64,000 nucleotides of DNA from Halobacillus halophilus DSM 2266 (GCF_000284515.1 NC_017668.1:1674001-1738000); one strand, 5' to 3'; shown: positions 17,759 through 26,348, counted from the first letter of the stretch. Made by a program: numbers and translations. Notes: a model not told the origin generated them from the letters alone.

Positions 17759-18283
17759 ATGTTATTTAATGGGTGGAGCGGTGTGATACGAATCATTATC
17801 ATGGCGCTCACCGTCTATCCAGCGTTAATTTTTATGCTGAGAATATCGGGGAAACGGACATTATCGAAAATGAATATGTTCGATATGGTCATTACAGTAG
17901 CGATTGGTTCGGTGGTCGCCTCGGTCATGTTATCGAACAAAATGACGATTGTAGAGGGGCTTACTGGACTGGGCATGCTGATTATACTTCAATTTGCCGT
18001 AACATGGCTTGAAGTCCGGTCCGAAGGTTTTACATCCCTCATTAAAGGAGAGCCTCAGCTGCTTCTGTATCAAGGACAGTATATGGAGAAGGCCCTAAAG
18101 AAAGAGCGCGTGAAGAAAGATGAAGTGAGGCAGGCGATTAGAGCTGCTGGGCTGGCATCCGTAGAAGAATCGGAAGCTGTTGTACTTGAGACGGATGGAA
18201 CATTTTCCGTGATTAAACACAAACATCAAAACGGCCAAAGCTCCCTGAAAGACGTAGAAGGATGGGAAAGAAATAAGGCATAA
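17759..18283 (+). CDS. DUF421 membrane protein (YetF/YrbG type)
   Basis: A 174-residue protein with three N-terminal membrane segments (about 8-28, 40-62, 64-84) and a cytoplasmic C-terminal YetF-like domain. Family motifs include FMLRISGKRTLSKMNMFD and VTVAIGSVVASVML, and the conserved ELLYQG-like part reads PQLLLYQGQYMEKAL. Bacillus relatives are spore or stress membrane proteins without a defined reaction. ATG 17759 is chosen because GAGAGGGG precedes it and the longer frame has no ribosome site. The gene ends just before a long perfect hairpin. Confidence 0.85.
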   Translation: MLFNGWSGVIRIIIMALTVYPALIFMLRISGKRTLSKMNMFDMVITVAIGSVVASVMLSNKMTIVEGLTGLGMLIILQFAVTWLEVRSEGFTSLIKGEPQLLLYQGQYMEKALKKERVKKDEVRQAIRAAGLASVEESEAVVLETDGTFSVIKHKHQNGQSSLKDVEGWERNKA

Positions 18284-18287
18284 ACTT

Positions 18288-18334
18288 CCACCTCAGGTCA
18301 TCCAGATTCTGGATGACCTGAGGTGGGTTTTTTT
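18288..18334 (+). terminator. Long palindromic terminator (copy 1 of a duplicated palindrome)
   Basis: CCACCTCAGGTCATCCAGA (18288-18306) pairs perfectly with its complement at 18308-18326 around a single T, followed by GTTTTTTT. A near-identical palindrome occurs at 19601-19653, so this lipoprotein gene is bracketed by two copies. Confidence 0.9.
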
Positions 18335-18345
18335 GGATAGTTTAC

Positions 18346-19515
18346 TTATTTTGGATTTGCGCTGAAACTTTTGGAGATTCGTGCCGTAATGGGATCGTAT
18401 TTTTCTTTTTGGCTATCAGGATAGGTGATCGTAAGACTATTAAATTGGCTTTCACCGAGATAGAATTTGGAGTAAGTTACTATGTCGTTCGATTTATAAG
18501 ATAATACAAACCAGTCATCTGTCTTTTTTTGATAAGCGATATTTTGAATTTCAGCAGTAGCCTGATTATAGTAATCGTCGATATCTTTGGAGGGGTCCAT
18601 GTTGTGAGTGCCATAAGCGGTCAACTCGTAACCATCATTACTATAGAGTTCTACACCATCTCCATTTGTAGGAGGTGGAGCCATCGTTAAGAAATCAGGG
18701 TATTCAAATGAGAAACCAAAGCGCTCATTGCTATAAGAGGTATAAGTCATTTCTGGTTCTTTATCCTGATTTTTATTGGTTTCTTCTTCATTGGAAGATT
18801 CAGCTTCGTTGTTTTCCTCATCAGACTTCTCTGGTTTTTCTGTCTCTTCTTCCTGATCCGTGGAAGTTTCTTGATTCGGATCTTTATCATCCTCTGGTGC
18901 TGATTCGGAGACAGACTTCTTAGAAGTCTCATCGGATTCGGCAGTCGTTTGCTCAGACTCCTTAGCCGTTTGGGACTCTTTCTTATCTTTTAGAAGATTC
19001 TCAAGCTCTTTATGTAATTGGTTTAGCTGCGGCTGATAACTTTCAAGGGAAGGATGCTGCTTCAGTTTACTATTCAGCATCTCATAAGTTTCTTCAGCAT
19101 TGTCCTCGTTGCCTTTCTCAATATCTTGTTCCAGCTCATTGATGTTATTTTCAAAAGAAGCCGTTAGTTCCTGTTCCGTCTGGATCTTTTTTTTCATTTT
19201 TTCCGCATCTTTTTGAACCGTTTCTAACCCCTGATTCACGTCCATTACCTTCTTTAAAGACGTTAAAGCCTGCTCAAAATCTTTCTGCTTGTAGGATTCA
19301 AGGGCCTCGTCCATGGCAGACGCCTGCTGATAATAAGCGGCTGCTTCCTGGTCGTCTTGTTCCTGCTTAGCCCTTTCAAAGTAAACGGCCGCTTGATGGT
19401 ATTCCTCATTTCCAAGACTTTGAACGCCTTGTTCCATCGCTTTGTCGTAATCCTCATTGGAACAGGCCGATAGTAAAAGTAAAATTAATAAGCTGCTACA
19501 TAAATGTTTCTTCAT
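18346..19515 (-). CDS. Lipoprotein with TPR-like helices and acidic linker
   Basis: A 389-residue exported lipoprotein. Signal peptide residues 1-17 end in the lipobox LLSAC (Cys18). Residues 20-180 are helical with TPR/coiled-coil character (GNEEYHQAAVYFERAKQEQ; QKDFEQALTSLKKVM). Residues about 185-255 are a very acidic Ser/Thr/Glu/Asp-rich linker. The C-terminal domain (about 258-389) begins TYTSYSNERFGFSFEYPDFL, the sort of domain seen in Bacillus surface lipoproteins. It would sit on the outer face of the membrane. No function is assigned. The acidic linker fits a halophilic lifestyle. Confidence 0.8.
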   Translation of the reverse strand: MKKHLCSSLLILLLLSACSNEDYDKAMEQGVQSLGNEEYHQAAVYFERAKQEQDDQEAAAYYQQASAMDEALESYKQKDFEQALTSLKKVMDVNQGLETVQKDAEKMKKKIQTEQELTASFENNINELEQDIEKGNEDNAEETYEMLNSKLKQHPSLESYQPQLNQLHKELENLLKDKKESQTAKESEQTTAESDETSKKSVSESAPEDDKDPNQETSTDQEEETEKPEKSDEENNEAESSNEEETNKNQDKEPEMTYTSYSNERFGFSFEYPDFLTMAPPPTNGDGVELYSNDGYELTAYGTHNMDPSKDIDDYYNQATAEIQNIAYQKKTDDWFVLSYKSNDIVTYSKFYLGESQFNSLTITYPDSQKEKYDPITARISKSFSANPK

Positions 19516-19600
19516 TCAATTTTGCACCTCTCTTCCATGATTTTTCCATTTTACCAGAACCAGCCCTATTATACGATTACTTTTGATGCTTAAAATGGAA

Positions 19601-19653
19601 TAACCTTCCACCTCAGGTCATCCAGATTATGGATGACCTGAGGTGGAAGGTTA
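19601..19653. repeat. Perfect 24-bp-arm palindrome (copy 2)
   Basis: Left arm 19601-19624 begins TAACCTTCCACCTCAGGTC; the right arm 19630-19653 is its exact complement, with loop GATTA. The inner 16 bp of each arm match the hairpin at 18288-18326. Neither strand has a T run here, so it is not a standard terminator. It lies upstream of both the lipoprotein gene (minus) and the TetR gene (plus). Confidence 0.88.
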
Positions 19654-19679
19654 TGGGGAAATTTATTCAAAAAATTTTG

Positions 19680-19729
19680 TTGACCAATTTGGTCAATAGG
19701 AGTAAGATATAATTGACCGAACTGGTCAA
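19680..19729 (+). promoter_or_regulatory. Promoter with two operators for the TetR/ABC operon
   Basis: Two 17-bp dyads, TTGACCAATTTGGTCAA (19680-19696) and TTGACCGAACTGGTCAA (19713-19729), have centres 33 bp apart. TTGACC at 19680 doubles as the -35 box; TAAGAT at 19703-19708 is 17 nt downstream. The first dyad covers the -35 and the second the start region, a classic autorepression layout. Confidence 0.82.
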
Positions 19730-19746
19730 TAGGTGGGAGGAATGTT

Positions 19747-20370
19747 ATGGAACCAAAATTCCTTGCGTTGGAGCAAGAAAAACAGGATCGTATTTTAAAT
19801 GCGGCTATGAAAGAATTTGCTCAAAATGGATATAAAAACACATCTACTAATAATATTGTTAAACAAGCCGGAATTTCAAAAGGCCTTTTATTCCATTACT
19901 TTACGAATAAAAGAGAATTATATTTAACGTTGTATGACTATTTTGTTGAACTTTTTCTAAAGGAAATGCAGCAGAAAGTCGATTGGGAAGATAAAGATAT
20001 TTTCAGCAGGCACCGGCAGATCGCTGCTTTAAAAATCAAGCTTTTTCATCAGTATGAGCATATATTTAACTTTCTTAATGCGGCTATGAGCGAGAATTCC
20101 AGGGAGGTTAAAAGTGAACTGGACAGCCGCAAAGAAAAATTCATCAACCATAACTACCGTGAAATGCTCCAGGATATAGATAAGTCAAAATTTAAAGAAG
20201 GTCTAGACGTTTCTAAGATCATCGAAATCATCAGCTGGTCGATGGAAGGGTTTGCTTACAAACAGCAGGCCAAATTTAAAGGCTTGAGTATCAATGAGAT
20301 GGATCTCGAAGAAACGTTGCAGGAACTGGATGGTTATATTGAAGTTCTCAAGTATTCTTTTTATAAATAA
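19747..20370 (+). CDS. TetR-family transcriptional repressor
   Basis: A 207-residue regulator. The N-terminal helix-turn-helix reads KQDRILNAAMKEFAQNGYKN then STNNIVKQAGISKGLLFHYF. The C-terminal ligand domain is helical with no recognisable specificity. ATG 19747 is 5-6 nt after GGTGGGAGG. It is the first gene of an operon with an ABC exporter, and two dyads overlap the promoter, so it very likely represses itself and the transporter until a toxic ligand binds. Confidence 0.92.
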   Translation: MEPKFLALEQEKQDRILNAAMKEFAQNGYKNTSTNNIVKQAGISKGLLFHYFTNKRELYLTLYDYFVELFLKEMQQKVDWEDKDIFSRHRQIAALKIKLFHQYEHIFNFLNAAMSENSREVKSELDSRKEKFINHNYREMLQDIDKSKFKEGLDVSKIIEIISWSMEGFAYKQQAKFKGLSINEMDLEETLQELDGYIEVLKYSFYK

Positions 20371-20399
20371 TACGCTTTTACAAAAAGGGAGGATCGATC

Positions 20400-21305
20400 A
20401 TGTCTGTATTACGTACTAAACAGCTCACCAAAAAATTCGGCGATTTCAAAGCGCTTGATGGAGTGAATATCGAGGTGAATAAAGGAGAGGTGTATGGTTT
20501 TATCGGTCCGAACGGAGCAGGTAAATCCACTACCATTCGTGTTCTGCTCGGCATGTTAAAAGCAACAGAAGGAAAAGCTGAAATTTTCGGAATGGATGCC
20601 TGGAAAGGTGCCGTGGAGATTCATAAACGTCTCGCTTACGTTCCGGGAGATGTGAATTTATGGCCGAATTTAACAGGCGGAGAAGTCATTGACCTTTTTG
20701 TAAAACTGAGGGGCGGAAATCCATCGAACAGGAGAGATCAGCTGATCGAGAAGTTCGATCTGGATCCTTCAAAAAAATGCGGGACCTACTCGAAAGGAAA
20801 TCGGCAGAAGGTAGCATTGATTGCAGCTCTGGCTTCTGAGGCGGATCTTTATATTCTTGATGAACCTACCTCCGGGCTCGATCCGCTTATGGAACGAGTC
20901 TTCCAGGAGAGTGTAGCGGAGCTTAAGAAGGAAGGGAAAAGCATTCTGTTATCGAGCCACATTCTCTCTGAGGTCGAAAAGCTATGTGATCGGATCGGTA
21001 TTATTCGTCAGGGACAGATGATTGAAACGGGGTCCTTAAAAGAGCTGCGTCATTTAACGAGAACCCATCTTCTGATTGAAACAAAGCAGCCAATTCCTTC
21101 TTTAGAAGATTTCCCTGGCGTGCACGATGTGAAAGAAAAAGAGCGTGTCCTTTCGTTCCAAGTTGATACCGAACAGCTTGACCAGGTGATCAAGCATATC
21201 AGCTCCTACGAGGTTGTGAAGCTTGAGAGCGCTCCGCCAACATTAGAGGACCTGTTTATGCGTCATTATGAATCCGGAGGCACAGGAGACGGAGGTGAAG
21301 CGTAA
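20400..21305 (+). CDS. ABC transporter ATP-binding protein (multidrug/antibiotic type)
   Basis: A 301-residue ATPase. It has Walker A GPNGAGKST (about 38-46), the signature YSKGNRQKV (about 131-139), Walker B LYILDEPTSGLD (about 151-162) and an H-loop in LLSSHILSEVE. The C-terminal extension is typical of the drug-export branch. Its stop overlaps the permease ATG (TAATG). Paired with one large 12-segment permease and a TetR regulator, it is probably an export system for an amphipathic toxin; the substrate is unknown. Confidence 0.92.
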   Translation: MSVLRTKQLTKKFGDFKALDGVNIEVNKGEVYGFIGPNGAGKSTTIRVLLGMLKATEGKAEIFGMDAWKGAVEIHKRLAYVPGDVNLWPNLTGGEVIDLFVKLRGGNPSNRRDQLIEKFDLDPSKKCGTYSKGNRQKVALIAALASEADLYILDEPTSGLDPLMERVFQESVAELKKEGKSILLSSHILSEVEKLCDRIGIIRQGQMIETGSLKELRHLTRTHLLIETKQPIPSLEDFPGVHDVKEKERVLSFQVDTEQLDQVIKHISSYEVVKLESAPPTLEDLFMRHYESGGTGDGGEA

Positions 21306-22909
21306 TGTTTAAGCAAATGTCGAGTAAAACAGGGGTGCTCAGCCGCTTTCTACTGCGGCAGGACCGCTTCCGCATTCCTATTTGGCTGCTGTCGCTTTCC
21401 GGAATTACCTTGTTGACGGCCCAGGCATTCACGGGATTATATGCTACAGAAGAAAATCGACAGACCATAGCCCAGACCATGGTTAATCCTGCGATGACCG
21501 CTATGGTTGGAAAAGGTTATGGACTTGATGATTATACGTTCGGCGCTATGCTTGCCCATCAGATGCTGCTTTTCACTGCAGTTACCGTAGCCATCATGAG
21601 TATCTTACTCGTGGCTCGTCACACCCGGGCAGAAGAAGAGGATGGTCGTCTTGAGTTGATTCGATCACTGCCTGCCGGACGCTTAGCCAGCCTGAATGCT
21701 GCTTTAATTGTGGTGATCGGAGTAAACATCCTGCTTGCGCTTCTGACAGCCGCCGGATTGTATGCATTAGGAATTGAAAGCATCGATTTAGAAGGGTCTC
21801 TCTTATACGGAGCAGCCTTAGGAGCGTCAGGAATCATATTCGCAGCCATTACCGCGTTTTTCTCCCAGTTGTCCGAAAGCTCGCGTGGAACGATCGGACT
21901 CTCGTTTGCAGCACTCGGTGCAGCTTATTTTATTCGGGCTATTGGAGATGTGAGTAATGAGACACTTTCCTGGTTCTCGCCTCTTGGCTGGGTTACAGGT
22001 ACGGAAGTGTATGTCAATGATTACTGGTGGCCGGTACTGCTGACTCTTGGAGTGTCTCTTATTCTTATTGTGGTGTCTTTGTATATCAATTCCATTCGCG
22101 ACCTGGATGCTGGATTTTTACCATCAAGACCTGGTAAAACCAGAGCATCTACTGCCCTGCAAAGTCCGATCGGCCTTGCTCTTCGAATGCAGCGCACCGG
22201 AATTATCGCCTGGGCTATCGGCGTGTTGTTAATTGGAGCTTCTTATGGATCAATCTTTGGGGATTTAGATACGTTTTTTGAAGATATGGAGATTATGAAA
22301 GATTTGCTCAGTGGACTGGAAGGTGGCTCACTAACAGAGCAATTTATTGCGAAGCTGATGTCGATTATCGCTATGATCTGCACAATTCCCGCTCTTATGG
22401 CGGTTTTTAAACTGAGAGGGGAAGAGAAAAAAGGGCGCACGGAGCATCTATTAGCAAGAGCCGTTTCACGTAATCGGCTGCTTGCAAGCTACATGCTGAT
22501 CTCCTTAATTGTTGGTTTTGTTATGTTATCCCTTGCAGCCCTTGGTCTTGGAGCAGCGGCTTTGGCCGTACTGGAAGATGGACCTTCACTTGCCACAATC
22601 TATGGTGCTGCGATGGTTTATCTGCCGGCCCTCGCGATATTCATTGGGCTCGCCGTTCTTTTGACAGGCTTACTGCCGAAACTTACTGGCATCACATGGC
22701 TGTACCTTGGCTATTCCTTTTTCGTGGTTTATTTAGGAGGAGTATTTCAATTTGATGAATGGGTGGGAAGTCTGACCCCGTTCGGGCACGTTCCTGAACT
22801 TCCCATTGAAGACGTAAATACAGTTGTGCTTATCCTGCTAACCGTTATTGCAGCGGTCTTGATGGCTGTCGGATTTATCGGCTATCGGCGTCGTGATATA
22901 CAAGGGTAA
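21305..22909 (+). CDS. ABC transporter permease, fused two-half type
   Basis: A 534-residue membrane protein with about twelve transmembrane segments in two similar halves, the layout of antibiotic-export permeases (tetronasin-type family). It starts at ATG 21305, overlapping the ATPase stop. The RARHTRAEEEDGRLELIRSL-like cytoplasmic motif of the first half (VARHTRAEEEDGRLEL) recurs as KLRGEEKKGRTEHLLARAVS in the second, confirming the internal duplication. It would work with the preceding ATPase under TetR control. A terminator follows. Confidence 0.88.
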   Translation: MFKQMSSKTGVLSRFLLRQDRFRIPIWLLSLSGITLLTAQAFTGLYATEENRQTIAQTMVNPAMTAMVGKGYGLDDYTFGAMLAHQMLLFTAVTVAIMSILLVARHTRAEEEDGRLELIRSLPAGRLASLNAALIVVIGVNILLALLTAAGLYALGIESIDLEGSLLYGAALGASGIIFAAITAFFSQLSESSRGTIGLSFAALGAAYFIRAIGDVSNETLSWFSPLGWVTGTEVYVNDYWWPVLLTLGVSLILIVVSLYINSIRDLDAGFLPSRPGKTRASTALQSPIGLALRMQRTGIIAWAIGVLLIGASYGSIFGDLDTFFEDMEIMKDLLSGLEGGSLTEQFIAKLMSIIAMICTIPALMAVFKLRGEEKKGRTEHLLARAVSRNRLLASYMLISLIVGFVMLSLAALGLGAAALAVLEDGPSLATIYGAAMVYLPALAIFIGLAVLLTGLLPKLTGITWLYLGYSFFVVYLGGVFQFDEWVGSLTPFGHVPELPIEDVNTVVLILLTVIAAVLMAVGFIGYRRRDIQG

Positions 22910-22921
22910 ATATCTATTCAG

Positions 22922-22955
22922 AAAGGCGCTTTTCTAAATGAAAAGCGTCTTTTAT
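22922..22955 (+). terminator. Terminator of the TetR/ABC operon
   Basis: AAGGCGCTTTTC and GAAAAGCGTCTTTT form the stem around TAAAT. Confidence 0.82.
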
Positions 22956-22995
22956 CTATTGGTTCTTTTAAAGATAATTGTGGATTTTTCAAAAG

Positions 22996-23577
22996 GGCTT
23001 ATTAAGCAAAAGGGCCGGATTGTTGAAGACTCAGTTTCGAGATATCTTAGGTCCGTTGCAAGATGAGGAGGTGGCTGGTGGGGAAATAACTCGCTTTCCT
23101 ATGGGGGAACGGTGAGCTTCCTCGCTCGTTTCACTCCCTGCGGGATCTCACCTGATTCCTTCTCCCATGGGAGTCTCGACATTTCCCCACCAGCCCAACT
23201 TTATTAGGAGGAACGGCCCCCTGGAAAGTGAGGGGCCTTTCTTCCTTAACCTGCCCGAAATGTATATATATTAGGCTATACCCCATAGTTCCAACCTGAA
23301 ATTTATTATCGTAAATGAGGGCTATATCTTCTTATGCGCGTTTAGGATAAAGCCGTTTCGAGATTCTGATTTGGCAAGGTCCGGAGGGGGACGATGAAGA
23401 CTCCTGTGGGATGAACATGATCGGTAAGATCCCGGAAGGCGAAGCCTGAGGAAGCTTACCACATGCCCACGGAAAGCGAAATCGTCCCCCGGAGGACCTT
23501 CCTTATAACCCATTTATCTCGAAACTGAGTCTTACACAAACGGGAGCTTTACTTTAACATCAATTCGGAAGTTTAAG
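22996..23577. repeat. Compound inverted-repeat element copy E3 (P-A-B-Q arrangement)
   Basis: The ends are AAGACTCAGTTTCGAGATA at 23026-23044 and its complement at 23515-23533. Arm P (GGCTTATTAAGCAAAAGGGCC) begins near 22996; arm Q (CGGGAGCTTTACTTTAAC ... CGGAAGTTTAAG) ends near 23577. Module A (GGTGGGGAAAT ... ATTTCCCCACC, about 23072-23193) and module B (GACGATGAAGACTCCTGTGG ... GAAATCGTCCCCC) flank a variable linker of about 150 nt. This is the cleanest complete copy. Confidence 0.88.
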
Positions 23578-23792
23578 AGTGTATTATTAAATTTGGTAAA
23601 AATTCTGACATAACAGTTGCATATTCAGGGCTTAATAAGATAAGCTATCAACTTAAGAAAAATGTCTTCGAAAATTTACAAAGGATTCATGTTTTTAGGG
23701 AATATAGGAAATAGTCAATGAGTAGGATTAAATCATTCGCACTCAAAAGCAGCTGGACGTCGAATGACTAGTAAAATAAAGGAGGGGTTTAT
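23578..23792. other. Intergenic stretch with one hairpin
   Basis: AT-rich non-coding DNA. The only structure seen is TCATTCG (23733-23739) facing CGAATGA (23761-23767) just before the ribosome site of the next gene. No promoter stands out. Confidence 0.4.
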
Positions 23793-24086
23793 ATGTATCT
23801 TAAAGATATAGAAAACCTTGAATGTTACAGCAAGCTATCCTTGAAGCAAGTGGAAGACCGTCTTCTCATTACGGCTGATTTCCCTAAGGAATTCCTGTAT
23901 CAAAGCCAGATGACCCATCCCTTTTTATATGTGATCTTATATGTTCGCGGTAAAGAGATGATAAAAATACTGGACGAAGGAACGGCAAAACTCTATGTAC
24001 CTTCAAAAAAAGAAATAGATCCGAAAACGTATAAAAAAATTATTGATTTTGCTAAGCAGCATTCAAAACAATTTAAGAACGACTAA
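23793..24086 (+). CDS. Hypothetical protein (97 aa)
   Basis: A 97-residue soluble protein, MYLKDIENLECYSKLSLKQV at the start and KKIIDFAKQHSKQFKND at the end. It looks like a small alpha/beta domain: a strand pair around RLLITADFPKEFL, a hydrophobic HPFLYVILYVRGKEM stretch, and a basic C-terminal helix. I do not recognise it. ATG 23793 has AAAGGAGGGG 7-8 nt upstream. It is followed by a small membrane-protein gene 27 nt later and may form an operon with it. Confidence 0.7.
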   Translation: MYLKDIENLECYSKLSLKQVEDRLLITADFPKEFLYQSQMTHPFLYVILYVRGKEMIKILDEGTAKLYVPSKKEIDPKTYKKIIDFAKQHSKQFKND

Positions 24087-24113
24087 CAGACGTGCAGCGC
24101 GTGAGGTGGATGT

Positions 24114-24554
24114 ATGGCTTACTTTGGGAAAATAAATGCAGTCAGTATATTAGTTGCTTTCCTCTTTTTTGCAGCGGCTGAGCTGATGGTTAATACTTAT
24201 CGGCTCAGCAGGCTGTTAAACATGGAGTTAAGTGTGGTGGTCAATGTGTCAATGCTCCTTCTCGGAATTTGGGTGGTTGGGGGAGCAGTTGTTTGTTACC
24301 TGGTTATTAGCCGGTGGATGGAGAAAAGGAAATCAGATTACCTCACGGTGGTACTCTGGTTTCCTTATTTTATTTTAATGACCTACATATTTGTTTCCCT
24401 CTTTCCCATCAATCATCCTGCAGACGATCCTGCTCCAGTACTTGGTTTAGTCATTATAGGCGGGGTGTTTGTGTATCCTTTCATTTTAGCATTCATTATA
24501 TATGCCAGTCATAGCTTAAGAAAGAAGACAGCGCAATATGATATGGAGGAATGA
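24114..24554 (+). CDS. Small integral membrane protein (146 aa)
   Basis: Four predicted membrane segments (about 8-25, 38-64, 78-97, 108-132) with short loops and a charged tail (SLRKKTAQYDMEE). No motif or family recognised. ATG 24114 follows GTGAGGTGG. It lies in a run of small orphan membrane proteins (23.8-26.7 kb). Confidence 0.7.
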   Translation: MAYFGKINAVSILVAFLFFAAAELMVNTYRLSRLLNMELSVVVNVSMLLLGIWVVGGAVVCYLVISRWMEKRKSDYLTVVLWFPYFILMTYIFVSLFPINHPADDPAPVLGLVIIGGVFVYPFILAFIIYASHSLRKKTAQYDMEE

Positions 24555-24712
24555 CGAATGAATTAAGCTGTTATCTGGGCGGGGGCTTAGAAAGTAACTT
24601 AAAGATAATTGGATATATATGTTAAAATAGATGCCCACTATACGGTTATTAGAAAAGATTCACAGCTGCCACCATTAAAATAATCATGAAAACAGCGTTG
24701 GGAGAGGATCAT

Positions 24713-25084
24713 ATGTTCTTTGGTTCAACCTCGTGGGGCGTATTCGTCTGGTTTATGGTTATGGTAATCGCATTATGGGCCTGGTCCATAAAATATAAAA
24801 AGACCAATGGAAAAAAAGAAGGGGCCTGGTGGAATTGGCTGCTTATATCGTTTGTAGCGCTGATTCATTTTACCGACTTTCATGTCGGCCTTTTATATTG
24901 GGAGTACCCACATGAACGGGAGTGGTTCTCTTTGATCGGATGGTGGATTTCTCTATTAACAGTCAGCGGTTTGCTACTGTACAAATGGATCCACGAAGAA
25001 GATGTAGAAGCCTTAAAACAGGAGAATGAACGCTTGCGGGAAGCAGTGGAGTATTACCGTAACAAACAGGAAAATGATGATTAG
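24713..25084 (+). CDS. Membrane protein with C-terminal coiled coil (123 aa)
   Basis: Three hydrophobic segments (about 6-23, 38-53, 66-87) are followed by a short coiled coil (EEDVEALKQENERLREAVEY). The tryptophan-rich motif KEGAWWNWLLISF and HFTDFHVGLLYWE are notable, but I cannot name a family. ATG 24713 is preferred because GGGAGAGG lies 5 nt upstream; the in-frame ATG 24686 lacks a ribosome site. A terminator follows immediately, so it is probably monocistronic. Confidence 0.68.
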   Translation: MFFGSTSWGVFVWFMVMVIALWAWSIKYKKTNGKKEGAWWNWLLISFVALIHFTDFHVGLLYWEYPHEREWFSLIGWWISLLTVSGLLLYKWIHEEDVEALKQENERLREAVEYYRNKQENDD

Positions 25085-25088
25085 AAAA

Positions 25089-25122
25089 GAGGGCTGTTTT
25101 TTCTGACAGCCCTCTTCTTATG
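25089..25122 (+). terminator. Terminator
   Basis: GAGGGCTGTTTTTTCTGACAGCCCTCTTCTT: GAGGGCTG pairs with CAGCCCTC; on the plus strand it is followed by TTCTT. Confidence 0.78.
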
Positions 25123-25215
25123 TCATCTTAAGCATATAACGTAACGAGGAAAAATACTAGACTAGGATTTTTCCTAAACTCTGCTAATCTGGAAATATAT
25201 GAATAGGAGGGGATC

Positions 25216-25740
25216 GTGAAGGTGGATTATCGAATTAAATCAATAAGCGGGTATACGGAAAAAATAGGGGAGCTTGTATCGATGCTTGAGCACACACGGG
25301 AGGTTACTTTGCAAGAGATTGCTAATCTGAGCCAGGCAGATTTAGATGCTCTTACGGATCAGTCATCGAACACCATCGGTGCACTGTTAATGCATATCGC
25401 ATCCATAGAATTTGTGCATCAAGTAGTGTCTTTTGAGAAAAGAGACTTAACAGATCAGGAGTACGCTGACTGGAAACTGCCTCTAGAGCTTGGAGATCAG
25501 GCGAGAGAATCGATTCATCACCAGCCATTAGACTATTACATAGACCGATTGAATCAAACCCGGGCAAACACACTAGCCAGGCTAACCGCTAAAGATGATC
25601 AGTGGCTGTTGGAAGAAGACAAATGGAGCCACGGCGTTCCTTATAATCAATACTACCTGTGGTTTCATGTGATGGAAGACGAAATCAATCACCGCGGGCA
25701 GATAAGAGCGGTTAAACGCCTGTTAAATCATGGATCTTAA
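25216..25740 (+). CDS. DinB/YfiT-family metal-binding protein
   Basis: A 174-residue four-helix-bundle protein of the DinB-like group (thiol transferases and unknowns). The predicted metal ligands are His in LLMHIASIEFVHQ (about 55) and the HVMEDEINHRGQI motif (about 148-160), where the two His on the last helix complete the triad. Length is normal. GTG 25216 has AGGAGGGG upstream; the next residue is Lys, and no better start exists. Its reaction is unknown. Confidence 0.82.
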   Translation: MKVDYRIKSISGYTEKIGELVSMLEHTREVTLQEIANLSQADLDALTDQSSNTIGALLMHIASIEFVHQVVSFEKRDLTDQEYADWKLPLELGDQARESIHHQPLDYYIDRLNQTRANTLARLTAKDDQWLLEEDKWSHGVPYNQYYLWFHVMEDEINHRGQIRAVKRLLNHGS

Positions 25741-25862
25741 GAGGCGGAAAGTCATTATAGTAAATGGGAAAACACCTTGAAATTACCTAGAGCTCTCATG
25801 AAATACCACGGATATTTCTAATAGAGCGGTGGTGACAAACAACATCTTAGAGGAGTGTGATC

Positions 25863-26348
25863 ATGAAAAAAATCTGGTTCCGGATTTCTAAAGTCCTTCT
25901 CATCATAGGAATCTACTCTTTATTTTTCTATTTATCAGTTGGAGATTATCACGTGCCACTGGGCACGGGCTTTGAAATACAGGGTGAGAAAACGATAGTG
26001 GAAGAGTATGACTGGAAGGGTGAAGTTTCCAGCCAATACACAATTGCTTCTTCTCATTTAGACGACTCGATTAAACCGCATGTGCTTCCCCAACGCTTTA
26101 AACAAGTTTTTGCAGGCATGGTCCTGATTGCGCTCATACCATTTCAAATTGCTTATGAGGTCATAGGTGAAAGGTTTTTCCCGCGATCGCGTCCGTATAT
26201 TAATCGCTTTTGGCACGTTGTCTTAAGCATAGTCGGATTATGTATTTATGTGGCGGCAGTCATCTTTCTAGTGACGAAGTACCAGGAGCATATAGCGGAG
26301 AGTGAAGCCTATCTAAAGACTCTAGAGCCTTATTTAATGAAGAAGTAA
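25863..26348 (+). CDS. Membrane protein, two-segment, extracytoplasmic domain (161 aa)
   Basis: An N-terminal segment (about 4-24) is followed by an extracytoplasmic stretch (about 25-76), then membrane segments at about 77-98 and 116-141, and a charged tail. No family recognised. ATG 25863 (AAAAAAATCTGG) is preferred over GTG 25857, since GAGGAGTG precedes it by about 5 nt. Confidence 0.65.
   Translation: MKKIWFRISKVLLIIGIYSLFFYLSVGDYHVPLGTGFEIQGEKTIVEEYDWKGEVSSQYTIASSHLDDSIKPHVLPQRFKQVFAGMVLIALIPFQIAYEVIGERFFPRSRPYINRFWHVVLSIVGLCIYVAAVIFLVTKYQEHIAESEAYLKTLEPYLMKK

Noticed and set aside
19601..19653. Terminator call for the second long palindrome
   Set aside because: No T run on either strand, and it lies upstream of both flanking genes.
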